A stretch of DNA of 64,000 nt from Colletotrichum lupini (GCF_023278565.1 NC_064679.1:4030001-4094000), one strand, 5' to 3'. Numbered from the stretch's first letter, positions 35,895 through 49,909 are shown. Translations and numbers: made by a program. Notes: generated from the sequence alone by a model not told the origin.

Positions 35895-37739
35895 TTAGGA
35901 TGACTCAGTTTGCAAGCCAATTTGGGTACCTGGAGCCGGGTAGTTAACACCAATCAACTCCAACGAGCCAAAGAGGAACTGCGCGTCTGCTACAGGATCT
36001 GCAGGAACAACTCGATCACTTGGAGGGGGAACTTCAGATGGCGTCAAAGGTGGGGGGAGAACTAAGCATGCCCGTCCATCGATGGACTGCATATAGTGAG
36101 CATTGATCCCAGGAGTTTGCCAGAACACCATGTTCGGATCATATTTCGACTTGATCATTGACAGCCTGGCGTAGTTGGCACCCCAAAAGGATTGGGTCCA
36201 ATTCTTCTTCGCGACGCTTGCCTGCACAAGGAAAGTCAGTTATAGTTACTTCGTTGTCAGAATTGGCATACCTCGTTGATGTAGGCACCCATGTCTGGAG
36301 CAAGGGTTCGCAGTCCGCTGGCGCTTGGTCCATCAACGAGGTGAACCACCGCTCTCCTCCACCCCGGATTCGCCGAGGTATCTTCGCCAGAGCCTTGCGA
36401 TGAACCCGGTGCAGTCATGAGTACTCCATAAGTCCCAAGGCCCCCCTTCAACGCGTTTATAATGCTTGGATTTCGAAGATGCTCAGGGGCTAAGAGGCGG
36501 CTGTCGTATGGGTATATTCCGTGATTTCTTGGCTGGGGTTTCGGACCCGTTTCGAGAACGAGAGGTCCGTATGTCGTATCGAAGAAGTTCCTATAGTTGT
36601 CGAAGTTGTAAGGCTTAGTTTGAAATGGCGTCATGTCGGGATATGATTGCATTTTGGAAAGGATTGGTCCCCAGACGGCATTAGCGTTGGCGATTCCGGA
36701 GGCATTCCCGGTATGGACGGCGTAGCACCTGACGGAGCTAACATCGACGTAAATAAAAGCGCTGATGCCCTTTTCTTGTAGTCTGGGCAACTCTCCGAAT
36801 AGATATTGCATGGCGTCGCTGACTGGTGTACTTCCGGTCTCCGAGTCGAACACATCCAAACCTGTGATCGTCGAGTTGATGTACCAATTGTACCCAGTCA
36901 TGGGAATATCAGCGTGTGCCTTCCAGGTGGCTTCGACAACTACACCAAAGGTCCCTCCGCCACCTCCTCGAATGGCCCAGAAAAGGTCTTGATTACACAC
37001 TCTGTTTGCGATCCTGAGCTCCCCATCTGGAGTCACAATCTTTGCTTCAAGCCACTGGTCAACCCCGAGACCATACTGCGCAGTTAATGGGCCGTAGCCG
37101 CCGTTCTGTCCCCATCCCCCGGAAACAGCCACCCCAGCTGCAATTGCCTTAGTTCTCAAGAAAACATTGTCCACGGGAAACTTTCTTACCGGCTGCACCA
37201 CTGACTGTGAAGAGTCCTGAGGGAGACACTGCGTAGTTGAGAGCCAGTCCGGCAACACCAGGCTGAAATGTGACAGCAGCTTGCACGCCCTGCTGGGGAT
37301 TGATCACATTCGGCGCGTCGATAGAGTACTCAGGACTGGCAGCACCATCCATAGTTGGAGTAAAAGAGTCGAGAACGTTGACCTTGTTCATGAGGGATAA
37401 GTCAATAATAAGGCCAGATCCAGCATCGCTCCGGCCTAACTGATCGTGACCGGTGGTGATGACCGAAAGGCGAATGTTATGCTTCGAAGCGAATCGTACT
37501 GCTGCCTGGACAATAGATGCGTTCTCAGCTCGCACACGGTAATCAGGAAGCCTTCCATGGGCGTCACTACCATTCTGCTGGATGACGCCTGGAATGGCGG
37601 CTTCCCAAACCTCGGGAGCAGGCCAGTCGTGATCTGTACTCAGCTTTCGGCATCCTATTGGGGCTACAGTCGAGGAGATAGCACCAAAAACAAGTACCGA
37701 TAGGTAAGTAACGAAGCAAGGAAGAAGTTTTGCCTTCAT
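35895..37739 (-). CDS. Secreted FAD-linked oxidase, berberine-bridge type
   Basis: Three exons, 37739-37190, 37137-36272 and 36221-35895, with introns of 52 and 50 bp, encode 580 residues. Splicing at the second possible acceptor (TTGCAG) joins SGAA to AGVAVSGGWGQNGGYG, the expected family sequence. MKAKLLPCFVTYLSVLVFGA is a signal peptide; an ATG at 37766 would only lengthen it. The FAD domain has VITTGHDQLGRSDAG, whose His is in the place of the covalent 8-alpha-histidyl link. The Cys used for a second covalent link in bicovalent members is not evident near SGGWGQ. The C-terminus has the BBE motif FWGANYARLSMIKSKYDPNMVFW in exon 3, then an extra tail of about 60 residues. It probably oxidises a sugar or small alcohol outside the cell; the substrate is unknown. 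Confidence 0.9.
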
Positions 37740-38689
37740 GATGAGGGAAATCCAAATGAGACTCAAATGTCGATAAGTGATAATGAATGCTAAAAGCGGG
37801 AAATCAACGTTCCTTATCTACTCAACTGTAGAGACAATCCCGAAGTTACCGGCAAAGCCTCGAAACATCTAACGCAGTATTTACAACACTTTGAACTTTG
37901 CCAAGGAATTCCATGGCTATGTCTCCCATGAATTATATCGATTGGGATTCTCGACACATTAGCAGCGTGCATCGCTGAACAGGGTTCTACCTCTACACTC
38001 GGCTTGTATGTACAAAATAGCGAGCCCTAGGACTAGAACGCCAGTTAGATCCACATTAGCAAAGACATATCTGGGTATCATACGGGTAGCTTGGCTATGA
38101 AAGCGTTGGTACAAAATTTATGTATATATTGTTAGGCTTCCGAACAGTTTTCCGCGCGCTATAGACGCCGCGCGCGGTGTCTCAACTCCGGACAATACTA
38201 TGGTCTAACTCCCAACCCTAGACCGTTTGAATAATACCCATGCAAGTCCCTTGTCTTGTAGGACATCAGCCACTTGAACCCACTTCGCTAAACTATACCT
38301 CGTATTTCGTGTTCGCTATCCCGTATCGTATTCGCTTTCGCCATACAGGCGATTCGAAATAGATCCCTGGCAATTATTCCTTGCGTCGGCTGGCAGGTTA
38401 AAATCCACGTCAGCCGACGATTAGCGATCTAGGCGCTACTCTTGTCGCTCCAACTCCAAAGTAGGTAAGAACTGGAAAGTAATTACTACGAGTCGATGGA
38501 TGCTAACAGCATGTTACGACCGAACATGCATAGCCAAGGCCGGGGATGCCCCACAGGCTTGCGGCGGCTACAGTGCGGACTCGCAACATTACCAACTTCT
38601 TCTCATCCAGCAATTCCGTTCCAAACACGGCATCTCACTCTCTCACCGGGCCCTATCCCAAAATGGAAGGTAAACATGAACGGCGCGAA
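37740..38689. other. Intergenic, upstream of FAD oxidase
   Basis: Promoter side of the FAD oxidase gene and the 5' side of the F-box relic. A short GC-rich patch (CGCGCGC near 38,155-38,178) is the only standout. The open frame starting at 38496 runs into the relic. Confidence 0.45.
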
Positions 38690-40253
38690 GCCATGTCGGG
38701 CGTCTTTACCGCGAGAGTTGCATCTTCAGATCTTAAAGCATGTCGCAATGCCCACGGCTCACCGATCACGCCCAGTCGCGGCATAGCAGGCTACGCCAGC
38801 GTATCCAAAGATTGGCAAGATTACTTCGAGAGTCTAATATACAAGAACTTCATTCTGCGGCTCCAAGACCTCATTCCATTCAGGGAGCACATGTAAAGCC
38901 CCAGGAGGCGCGGCTATGTCCGGCACATCTGGCTTCGCCTTGAGGAGCCTCAGCCCGAAGAGGATGGCCCGGCTTTACCGTGGAATCAATCACGGAGCCC
39001 ATTTGCTACAGCTGCGCTGTATCTATGGAATACTCTGGCGTCATGGGAAGTTGACCAGGCCGGAGAAGGATTAACGCTCTAGATAAGCTCCCATACACTG
39101 GCGAGGCTCATCAGATATAACAATAATACGCCAAAGGACGACGTCGATCACTATTCGAGTATCTTGAGACCGGGTCTCTTGCGTCGCATGATGAGGCCGA
39201 ACCCTTCAGTCACACGAGCCTACTCTGGATTGCCCACATGGGTCAAGGTCAAAGTATCTCGATGCATTCCAGAGCTACCAAGGCCCTTTAGTCGTACGAT
39301 GTCAAGCTTAGCCGTGTACGGTTATCGTTCGTGCAAGTCGTTACCAAGTTTCTTCTGCGGAGGGCAAATAAACGCAACCAGTGACCGGATTCTTTGGATC
39401 AAATCATCAAGAGTCTTCCTCGCTCAATGGAAATTCATTTTGAGAGGTGGCGGCTTTGCAGCGTAGGAGCGGAGAGACGCTGGCTTAAGGTAGGAGGTCT
39501 TCTCTACAATGCCATCTCTGCCACTCTCTTCTTCTGTTCTCATAGGATGAATAATGGCTCATGATTACATCTAGGTCTCAGTGACATGTGCCGGCACGGC
39601 CTTCCACCTTCGCTGAAGAAGTTTGCAATCTTGCACGGAGGGTCCAGCACCCCCTACTTTGCGCGTGTCTTCTATAGAGGAGTTGAAGTAGAAGAACTAG
39701 TAAGCTCCATGGTGCAAGGTTGTCTTCTTGTGGAACACTTGGCGCTCTGCTTTATCATTGATGCCGATGATTTCCTGAATAACGCACCTAATTTGCCGAA
39801 ACCGAAGACGCTCACTCTAAATGCCGACATGTTTCTTGGAGAGAGCGGCGACATCGATGAAGCCATTGAGAGGCGAACAAAGATCAAGACGCTGCTTTTT
39901 TCTTTGGCTGCGTTGGCGGCTTGCTGGATGCCGAAGCTTGAGCTCATGGAGATTTGGAATGGTCGGGACAGGCAGGTCAGTATTCCGCTGCAAGGTCGAC
40001 AGTGGGCTTGCTGAGATTACTTGAAAGAGTACTTAGGACGATGTTGTCGTTCATGACGATATTATAAAAGCTTGGGAGGCTACGGCGAGGATGCATGCGA
40101 GGGATGACCTGCGAAAGTCGGTAATACGGCTACCGGATGGCCCGTACACGTATTATGGTTCTGTTGTGCCGCACTTGGATTCGAAGGAGCATTTTCTTCA
40201 CGAGGTCTCTGCTGCTCAGATGCAGTATAATCTTTTAAAACCGAGCTCGAAAT
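38690..40253 (+). pseudogene. Decayed F-box protein gene
   Basis: Pieces of one protein of a large fungal F-box family appear in order but in different frames. LPRELHLQILKHVA (F-box core, 38,702-38,745) is in one frame. ASVSKDWQDYFE is in a second, which then meets TAA at 38,894 and, after GYVRHIWLRLEEPQ and WNTLASWEVDQAGEGL, TAG at 39,080. IIKSLPRSMEIHFERWR at about 39,400-39,455 and the long segment from MCRHGLPPSLKKF (39,586) to 40,014 are in a third. KAWEATARMHARDDL at about 40,070 is back in the second. At least three frameshifts and two stops break it. The damage includes indels, so it is ordinary decay and not RIP. The original would have been a Skp1-Cul1 adaptor; it has no function now. 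Confidence 0.8.
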
Positions 40254-41558
40254 GAGGAATTCACACGCATAGCACAATCGACATTAGTGCAGATGACCGA
40301 GAATGCGCTAGGTATTGATGCCACAAATCATCGCAGCCAAATCAGTCTTTCAGAGTCGCTAGTAGCACGATCTCGCATTTGGAAAAATTGAAAGTCACTA
40401 ACGATACAGTCAGCTCTGAGGTTAGGCTCATACCGTGACAAAAATAGTCGTTGCCGGGTCTTGACCGGCATTGCCCCACATTTTCGGCTCGGGGTCAGGC
40501 CGCGTCTCGCCGCTGAACGTTCCTTCGGCTTCGCGAGTCCCCGAACGAGGCACCCGGTCAAACCTAGAAGCTCTCGGACCCCATTGCAGCTTATCTCGGG
40601 GGGCACCCTATAGCTCCTGCATCGCTTTTACACCATACGCATTTCCATCGGTGCGGTGGCCTTTACACCTCACCATTACATAATCCACAGCGTCTGGCGT
40701 TGGCATGATTCAGCGGGTGAGGGTATCATCTTTGGAACACCTCTGAATACGGGGAGATAAGGACAAGGCCTGCTGGGTTTGGTACCCGATAGCGGACGAG
40801 TTGGACGCAAAATGTATTTCACATGTCGCGAATTGCATAAAGACATACTCCTCAGTGTAATCCCTGATCGTCCTATTGATCCCAGCCTTCCATTTTATTA
40901 GACCGCCTTACCTAAGGTAATATTACTCTCAAGGTCCTCTCGATACGCCAATAGTGAAGCGCTTTTCTACAGGCGCACAACTGTGCGCTTGCGCAATAGT
41001 GCGCGACGCCATTGTCTTCCATCAGTTCCATAACCCCCGACCAACCAATCACAAGGCGACTTTGCGTACAACTGTGCGTTTGCGCACTTCTCGACGATGC
41101 CGCGTCTGATCTTTTTGCATTTGGCCTCCAAGGAGACTCCATGTAAGTGATGGCATGCCTGGCTGTACGTGGGTCGATTGACTGCGTGATAAGGAACTAA
41201 TGAACTGTTTCTAATCATTTTCAGAACGCTGACAATTTTATTATCCCTCTTTTCCACTTCATCTTTCTCAGTACACACTCAAAATTCCTCAGCGTAACTG
41301 GCCCTCTTATGGCTTACACAAATCTGCCACGCTCCATATCATGTTTTCTCAAATGTCCATTCCAGCTTTTGCTCTTATTCCACGGCCTCTTTCTAGTATG
41401 CTTTTATGAACTCTTTTCCATTGAACACTCATCCCAAAAGATATCTTTCCAGCAATGCCGAGACGATGCCATTTCCGTAAAGTATACCCGAACTCCTCAT
41501 CGAACCTTGGCTGTGGCCGCTCATACCCACTATCAGGATCCATTCGCCCATCCCGATG
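40254..41558. other. Intergenic region, 1.3 kb
   Basis: No supported gene on either strand. It contains one imperfect direct repeat (see 40977-41086). Open frames here are short and unlike any family. Confidence 0.45.
40977..41086. repeat. Pair of 19-bp direct repeats
   Basis: Bases 40977-40995 and 41068-41086 match at 18 of 19 positions (a single C/T difference), 91 bp apart; both contain TGTGCG..TGCGCA inverted symmetry. Confidence 0.7.
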
Positions 41559-42661
41559 TCAGTTCATCCACTGCTCGACCCCGGCTCGAAGCTCTCGTGC
41601 TTCTTCAAGATCACTCCATGTTGGAAGATCGTCATTCTCAGGAAACACCCTTTCCTCGTTCTCACGAGGTCTACCTCTACCCAGTAGCCAGCGGTACAGT
41701 CTAGGGCACAACTCTTCCCGAACTTCCTTGTACAAAAGAGCCATACCCGGCGTCACAAAGAAGCCAACCACCGTCAGGACTTCAGCCCGGGGCCAAACTA
41801 TCTCAACGATCAGAATCATGGAATGAAGAGGCATGTAGGAACATAGCCATGGTAGTAGACATACCGTTCTGTCTTTGAGATACATCTGCGACCTCACTTC
41901 GGCGATCCAGAATCATGGATCTAGACAAAGGCAGGAATTGCTTAGGGATCGGTCAGTCAGACTCCTGTCGCCTCCAACGTACGGGGTAACCTTACCTGTA
42001 CCAAGCAGGCTATAGCCATCGTCACCAAGATCACTCGGAGGAAGAATCTCATCAAGACCTGGGTGGCGGTGGTCGAAGAGAGGACGTCCAAGCAAAGCAC
42101 CACACCAGCTTGGATAAAGTGGCTGACTTCTTTGGCGTTGCCACAAACGACAATCAGCCAAGTCACTAAGAGAGATTCTACCGAGCTCTGAGGTCGCAGG
42201 ACCGAGTCGTCGATCCCGCCGTTACTCCGAATACGAAAATGGCGTTGGGTCTCAATTCCCGCCGCAGCGGAGATGATGATCATGGATACAATATGAAGCG
42301 TCAGGCCATCAGAGAAGATGTATACTGCCCCAGGCAAGACACCCGCAAGTGCGAGGCCCGTTCTCAAGCGAGTTCGACGGTTCATCGGCAGGTAAAGGGC
42401 ACTGACTGCGATGCCGTATACGATGCCAAAGACGAGCTGAGCAACCGTGGATCCAGACATCGAGAAGTTGGTCGTGAAAATTCCCACAATGAGAATGATG
42501 AGTGAGTTGGCGGCGCGACCCCTCTGCTGGATTTCTTCGTCTTGTTGCGAAGATTCATCTTGCCCATAAGCACGACGGTATATGCGCTGGAAGCATCTTC
42601 TTACTTCTTTGAAGTATGCAGCGAAGTTGGCGCTGGCGTCTCTGAGGATGTCGATGAACAT
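41559..42661 (-). CDS. Multi-pass membrane protein, unknown family
   Basis: Exon 42661-41996 encodes 222 residues and contains four or five hydrophobic segments (for example SLIILIVGIFTTNF, VAQLVFGIVYGIAVSALYL, SLLVTWLIVV). The last in-frame codon before GTAAGG ends at 41996. A join to 41885-41559 (110-bp intron, TCGCAG acceptor) keeps phase and adds one or two more membrane spans plus an acidic C-terminus, for 330 residues. A GTATGT inside the second exon could mark another intron. The start is unsure: an upstream open frame at 42984-42688 could be an N-terminal exon. I recognise no family. It has normal base composition and lies close to the Gypsy element's border. Confidence 0.5.
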
Positions 42662-43341
42662 TGTGTTAAGTGATCCTCTTGATAAAGTTATTGGCGATCG
42701 AGTCGATGGAACTGATAGCTGTACGGTACTAGTGTATCACCATCAGCTTCGTCATTGCTATATCGTGCCGCCATCCTCATAGCTATGTCGAGATGCGCTA
42801 CTGATGCATCTCTATCATCTAGCGATGGCCTTAAGTGTCTGGGATTTGCCCAACTCACATCCTGCATGGTGGCCTGGTGCGTTTGCGGGATCACACCTTT
42901 AGCCCGCTCTGTCGGCACCACTCGGTTGCCTCTTGCTTCGGTCCACTGCATTGAATTTTCATCAAGGAAGAGAAGAGAACGCAATATTCACCTAGAATCT
43001 TTGATTTTGGACAATCTGACGATTTTGCGTTCACGTCTGGAGATGTGTTCAGGTTTTGTCGTCCTGGCTGTTTTTCGTGATGAATGGAATATGGGGAGCG
43101 TGGAACACTGGACACGAAGAAGAGAGAACGACGAGGGAACATACACCAAGCTGTTGGAGATGGGACAGCCAAAGACACCCAGACTTCGAACCCAGCACAC
43201 AGCACTTGAGTCCCGTCGAGGTCACCCCGCTGGGGCGTTCCGTTGCACTTCCCCCTTCTCTCTCGTTATTGCCCTCTTAGCACCATTGTGGACGGGCTGC
43301 CTACTAACTCACCGACAACTTCGCCCCTCTCTTAGGTTAGC
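42662..43341. other. Intergenic, possible upstream exon on minus strand
   Basis: Mostly uncharacterised. A minus-strand open frame at 42688-42984 (starting MRSLLFLDENSMQW) might be a 5' exon of the membrane-protein gene, but no convincing splice pair links them. Confidence 0.35.
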
Positions 43342-43346
43342 GATTA
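43342..43346. repeat. Target site duplication GATTA (left)
   Basis: Identical to 50119-50123, directly outside the left LTR of the second element. Confidence 0.85.
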
Positions 43347-43555
43347 TGTCAATAGGTGTGTGACATAGGGAAGAAGCTTATAGAGGCTAACTACTATTAG
43401 GGTCTAAAAGATAAATTACTAAAATCTACCCTTCCCTCGAGGTATATTATTAGCGCTCTATATATACCTAAACTACTCCTTTATTACTTAGTCCCCTTTT
43501 TTATATTCCTTAAGCTATCCCTTAATTAACGAGGCTTAATTAATAAAGCTTAATA
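43347..43555 (-). repeat. LTR at left border of Gypsy element
   Basis: 209 bp, begins TGTCAATAGG. Against the other LTR almost all differences are G to A or C to T. This copy is the less mutated at its outer end. Confidence 0.88.
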
Positions 43556-46500
43556 AAATACTCCTTCCCCTAGGCTTTATTTTAAAGCTTATTTATAGTT
43601 TATATACGTTATATTAATCTTTTATTTAAAAAGTCCTTAAATATATAATATAAGGGTAAATATAAATAGCGCTTATTAGCCCGAATATAAACCCCTTATT
43701 TTAAATAATAACTTTATAATTTTATACTTAGGTCGCTTTTATTTATAAGCCGTTTTTATAATTATTAATATTCAAATAGTCGTTACCCTATTTTTATTTA
43801 TTAATATTAACCCCTTTTTAAGCTATTACGATTCTAAATTCTTTTTTTCTTTTTTATTTATAGTTATTTTTTTAATATATAGTTTTTTGTTTTTATTAGC
43901 GTTTATACTACTCTTTTATTATATAAATATTATAGTTAATAAATATTTTTTAAATCCTTATTTTTATATACTTCTTATACTTAAGTAAATCTCTTATAGA
44001 GTCGTTCCGTATTTATTATTAACTCGTTTTAATATAAATATAGTTCCTAATTACGGAGTTATTATTATTAATAATAGAACGGTCGTTAGTATTATAGGTA
44101 CGCTTAGTAATAATAGTAGTAGTAGTTTACTTAAAAAGCTTAATATCCCCTTTATTTACCTTAATTTTATATATATATTATTATTTATATATTACTTATA
44201 TTAACTATTATAAACTCTTATTAAAAAGAAGAAAAAGGTAAACGCTAAGTAAATCGGGGTTAGCTAGGTACGCCCGCTTAAATAATATTTTAATTAGTAT
44301 ATAATCGCCCCGCTTGCGCTTTATATTCGTAGCTAATTATTTATAAATTTATTAATAATAAAAAGATTATTTTTTTCGTAACGACCCCTAGGATAATAGC
44401 TAGGGCGGCCTTTTTATATATAAAAGTAGTTCTTTTATAAATAAAAGCAGTCCTCCCGTACGTTATAAAAATTAAAAAAACGGTTTATAATTAGTGCGTT
44501 TATACTACTTAGTTATAACTATATAACCCCCTTTTTTTTGTTATTAATAACTAGTTTATTATATTATTAAGCTTATTAAGAACTAAGGTATGCTATTTAA
44601 TTAAAACTCGTTATTTATATATACTAATTAACGCTATATTTTTAATATATTTAGTTAGCTCCTACGTATTTTCGTCGCTACTATATCCCTTTTACTAAAT
44701 TAAGTATTATTACCTCCTCTTTAGCCCTCTATATTATATAATATTTTCTATTTTATAAAATAGCTCCCTATTTATATCCCTAATAAGTAAGGGTTTTTAA
44801 GGGGCTTTTTCGTAATATTAATATAGCTTAAATAAGGATATATAAAATATATTTTATATTACGTTAGTATATTTAGTTAGTAAGCGACCCTTACTATTTT
44901 AATTATTAATTTAATTTCGAATAGGCCTAAATACTTATTAGCTAACTTCTAGCTAAGACGCTACTTACTAATATTCTTTTTTAATAATAATACTTAATTA
45001 CTTATTTTATATAATATATTTATCTTAGCTTTATTAACTTATTACTTATATATTTCGCGTACTTTTTATATAAGGGGTTATAAAGCTTTTTAATTAGTTT
45101 ATAATCGGGCCGCACGCTCCTTAATTAAAATATTTTATATACTATCTTAAGCCCCTATTAAGATTAATATAGGGTATATAAATAAGAACCTAAGTAGGGC
45201 CTTAATAAGCGCTTTATAAATTACTAAGTACTAAGCGTTATTATATATAAACTTAACTAAGTAAAGACGCTATATTTAATTTAATTAATCCTAAGTATAA
45301 AAATAATAAAAGTACTATTTTAAATATTAGTTCTATCGTTCTATTTAACCGTCCGTTTATAAATAAAATATAGTACTAAAATACTTTTTATTATTAAGAA
45401 GTAATAAAAATAAGTCTAAAACTTATTTATAAATAACGACCCCCTATTAAAAACGATCCCTTTAAGTATTCTAAACTTAGTAAAGATTTTTATAAATAAA
45501 AGGTTTATAAATCCCTAAGTTATAAAAGTCGTCTTCGTAATAATATAAACGCTATATTTTATAAATCGGTTTATTATAATAAATATTATATTATAAGGGC
45601 GCTTTTTAATTAGCGTAGTTAATATAAATAAGCCTATAATAAAGTTTAGTAATATTTTTTATTATAACTTGACTAAAATAAATAAGGGGTATAATAAGTT
45701 ATATAGCTTATAATAACGAGGCTTTATTTATTAGTATATTATATAAGTATTAATATAACTTTTTATATCCTTATTTACTCTATTTTAATAATAATAGCGT
45801 TTTAATAATATTATTATTCGCTTTATATTATAATATCTTACTATAAATATATTACAATATATTTTAATAACCTCTTTTTTTAATCCCTTATATAATAATA
45901 TATAAACGCAGCTACTATAATATAATACCCCTTTTAAGTTATATACTTAGTTTTATTATTCTTTCTTTTTAACTAAATAAGGCCGTTAGTTCTTTTTAGT
46001 TTATTACTTATTTTTTATAAAAGCGTCCTTTTATTAAATAGCCCGTAGTTAACTTATTATTAATAACCCCTCCTTACTAATTACTATTTTAAATATTCTT
46101 ATTATATTAAAATTTTATAAAACGAGTAGTTCGTAATTTATAGTTTTAATAATAAGGTTAAGTAGTTTTTTAAGTATTATATTATAACTTTAATACCCTA
46201 AGCTTATAACCTTATTATATTTCTTAAAGTACTTTTTAAAGTTCTTTTAAACCGGAGCTCTTAACCTCTTTTACTTATTTCTTTATATTATTATTAGTTC
46301 TATTTTTAAAATACTTATTATCCCTTTTACTTAAGAACCGCTCTCGTAGCTCGTCCTTATATACTTTATTATTATAATTTTAAAAAGCTTTTATATATTT
46401 TTAACGTTATAAAGGTCTTTTCTTATTTTTAATAATAGCTCTTTTATTTTATTATTATTATTATTTTTATTATAATTAGGTTTTTATAATAGTCTATTTA

Positions 46501-49500
46501 CTAAGTTTTTTATACCCGGCTTAAACCTAATTTTAATATTAAATATTACGAGTTTATTTAGTTAGTATAGCTGTTTTTTATTTAGTTTTTTTTTTATATT
46601 TAAGAACTATAAGTTAAAATAATTTATAAATACTACGACCTAATCTTAGTTATAAGTAAAGTAGTATTATTAGTTTTTTAGTACGTTTATAATAGCTAAT
46701 AACTCTATATTCTTTATATTATAGCAGCTCTTTATATCCGTTAATTTCTTTAACTTATAAATAATTAAGTACTAATTACTTTTAAATAATTACGTAATTA
46801 CTAAATTAATAGCTCGAGCTAAAGCGTTTATTTATAATTATATAAATAAAGTAAGGTTAAAATATCGTAATATTAGTGCGTTAGTAAATACTATTAGTAG
46901 CCTCTTAAATAACTCTATAGCGGGTATTAATAACTTTAACTATCCCGGTTTTACCTTTTTTAATAAGTTTATTAAAAGTACCGTTATTTTAGCGTAGTTA
47001 TTAATAAATCTATAATAAAACCCCGTAAATTTAAAGAACGTTTATATATTTTTAACGCTTTTTAAAAATAGCTAATTTATTATAATTTTAATACGCGCGG
47101 GTTTTATTTTTATACTTTTATTAAATATAATATACTTTAAAAAATCCTATACATAATATATAAAACTCGTATTTATTATTATTTAGATATAAGTTTTATT
47201 ATTATAATTTTTATAATACGCTACGTACGTACTTTTTATATACTACGTAGTTATTATTATATATTAGGATATTATTTAGGTATACGATATAAACAGTATT
47301 AACTAGGCCGCTTAGAACGTTATTAATATATACTTAAAAAGTTATAAATACGTTAATTAGCTTAAAAGGTATAACTAAGTACTTAAACTACTTATATTTA
47401 GTATAAAAAGCCGTTTTCTACTTATTACCCTCGGTTATATATATATAATAATACGCATTTTTAAGGTCTAGCTTTATAAAAATAGAGGTATTAAATAGTT
47501 TATTTAGTATCTCTCTAATTAGTAATAGTAGCGTTCTATTTTTTTATATAATTTTATTAATCGCTTTATAATCGACGCAAAGTTATAGCTCTTTTCTTTT
47601 TTTAAATATAAAAAGGATAGGTACTCTTACTAAGCTTATAAAAAGGTATATTTAGCCCCTAGCCTCTACTTTTATTAAATAGTTACGTAAGATTTTAAGT
47701 TTATAATTTAATAGTAAGTAAATAGGTCCTTAAAGAATAAGCGCCGCGTTATTTAACTTAATATAATAATTATATAGTACTTTATTTAGTAGCGAGATAG
47801 CTTTCTTTTTTAAAAATAAGTTATTAAAATCTTAATAACGTAGTTTTTAGTCCTTAGCTATACTCGTTAGTACTACGTTATTATTTATAGCTAAGTTAAT
47901 TATAATATATATAAGTATTATTAAAACTAAGTCGTTTAGTAGCCCCTTTTTTAGGGCGCTTAAGTAAATATATTATTTATAAATTAAATATTACTACTTT
48001 TTTTATTTTTAATTAATTAGTAAGTCGATATTTTCTAACTAAAGGAAACTAAGGATAAGTATAAGCGCCGTAATATTAGTTATTATAAAGCGATATAGCT
48101 ATGTCTCCGTTACGTAGTTATTATTAATAATTTAAAGCTATAAGTAGTAGTTTTTTAGCGTCTCTATTTATTTACCCTTTATATTTACTAATTATAGTAA
48201 TAAATAAATTCGTAAATTAGTATTAAAATTATTAAATAGCCCGATACTAACTACGTTCCTTTTTATTCTTAAATCGATAAGGGCGCTTAGCTTTTTTTAT
48301 ACGTAGTTTAAATATATATAAGTTAGGATATTTAAGCGCTGCCCTTATTAATTACTAGCTACTTTTTTTATTAAAATAGTATTTAAGCTTATTATTAGTC
48401 TGCGCTACTTAATTAGAATAAGGTTTAATTAATAATTAGCGGCCTTATACCCCTTTTAATTATATTTATAGTATATAACGCTCGGGTAATTATTAATAAG
48501 GTACTTAGTTTTATTATAATTATAATATTATTAATATTACTCCCGCAGTTATAAATAATCCTTTATAATATAACTAGTCTTTTTATAATTATAATATATA
48601 ATATCCTTATTAAGTAAGTTATAGCGTATTTTTTATATATTTAACTTATTAATACTTTAGTATTTTCTTATTAACTCGTTTAAGTTTAAATTAAAATATT
48701 ACTCAGAAGACGTTCGTAAGCTCCTTATTAATAGCAAGGATTATTTAATACGTTTTATTAGTAATACTAACTATAAATAAGTTTATAAAAGTTCTATTTA
48801 TAATACTATTACGAAGTATAGTTCGGGCCGTAGCTTATTTATTAATATAGAGATCTTTTATTTTTTTATTAAAATATATTTTAGTTTTATTTCGAGCTTA
48901 TTAATATAATTAACGAACTCGTTAACTTTTTATTTTTAGTTTTATAAGGTACTATTTAGTTATATATTTATTACTATTCTTTAATTAATAAGATTAAATA
49001 GGGTATTTTATAAAAAGGTCTCTAGTTCTTTTTATATAACTTAGTTTATTATAAACCCGGGGGTCTTTTAGTAATTGAAAATATAATATATTTAAAAGGT
49101 CTTTATATTACTATTTAAGTAGCTAACTATATATACTACTTTATTATAATTTATTCTTATTTATTAAGTTTATAAATTAAAATAATAATAATAATTAAAG
49201 AAGAAGCTTTATAAATCTTATACTGATTTATTAATATATAATAAGTTAAAGAGGGATAGTAGTTTAAATATAAACGTTCTACTTATAGTACTTATTTAAA
49301 TTAAAAAGGAGTTAATAAATAGGGGTTTAAATAGTACGAACTCGTTATTTTATTATTACTTAAGTAGTACTTTAAATATAACTTTACTTATTAAACTATT
49401 TTTAGTCCGGGGGTTTACGTTCTCATTTATATTAAAACTAATATCCGAAGTTATTATAATTAAAACCGTAGCCCTTAGTGCGGGGGCTAAGCTATTTAAA

Positions 49501-49909
49501 AAGCTTTATAAGCGTTTTAAATTTACTTATTTTTTATATAAGCGCTCTTTATATATTATAATAAGGATTTTTTTTTTAATTATTATTCTTATTTTTATAA
49601 TTTTATTAGCTTATTATTTATTATTCGGTTTAGGTATTAATAAGTAAGGGTAAGAGGTTTATTATTTTATTTAAAATTCGTTAATACTCTTAATAATACG
49701 GTCCTTTTACGTTACTACTACGTTATTTATCTTATTATACTTTATTTTTATATTATTTATTAAAAAAAAGGTAATTTTAAGGGGTTTAATAAAAAAGAGT
49801 CGTCTTTTTATTATTATTATAATACTAATTACGCTCTCTTACTACGTCTCGTTCTTATTAATATTTTAAGTTTTTAACCTAGTCCCCTTTATAAATAAAG
49901 ATTTTAAAT

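Noticed and set aside
37149..37258. Two overlapping FAD-oxidase frames as a frameshifted pseudogene
   Set aside because: A 52-bp intron with consensus ends joins them in phase; the gene is intact.
35895..37739. Secondary-metabolite gene cluster around the FAD oxidase
   Set aside because: No synthase, transporter or other tailoring gene is nearby; a lone secreted oxidase is not a cluster.
40967..41278. 103-codon minus-strand open frame
   Set aside because: Spans the direct-repeat pair, no family resemblance and no support for expression.
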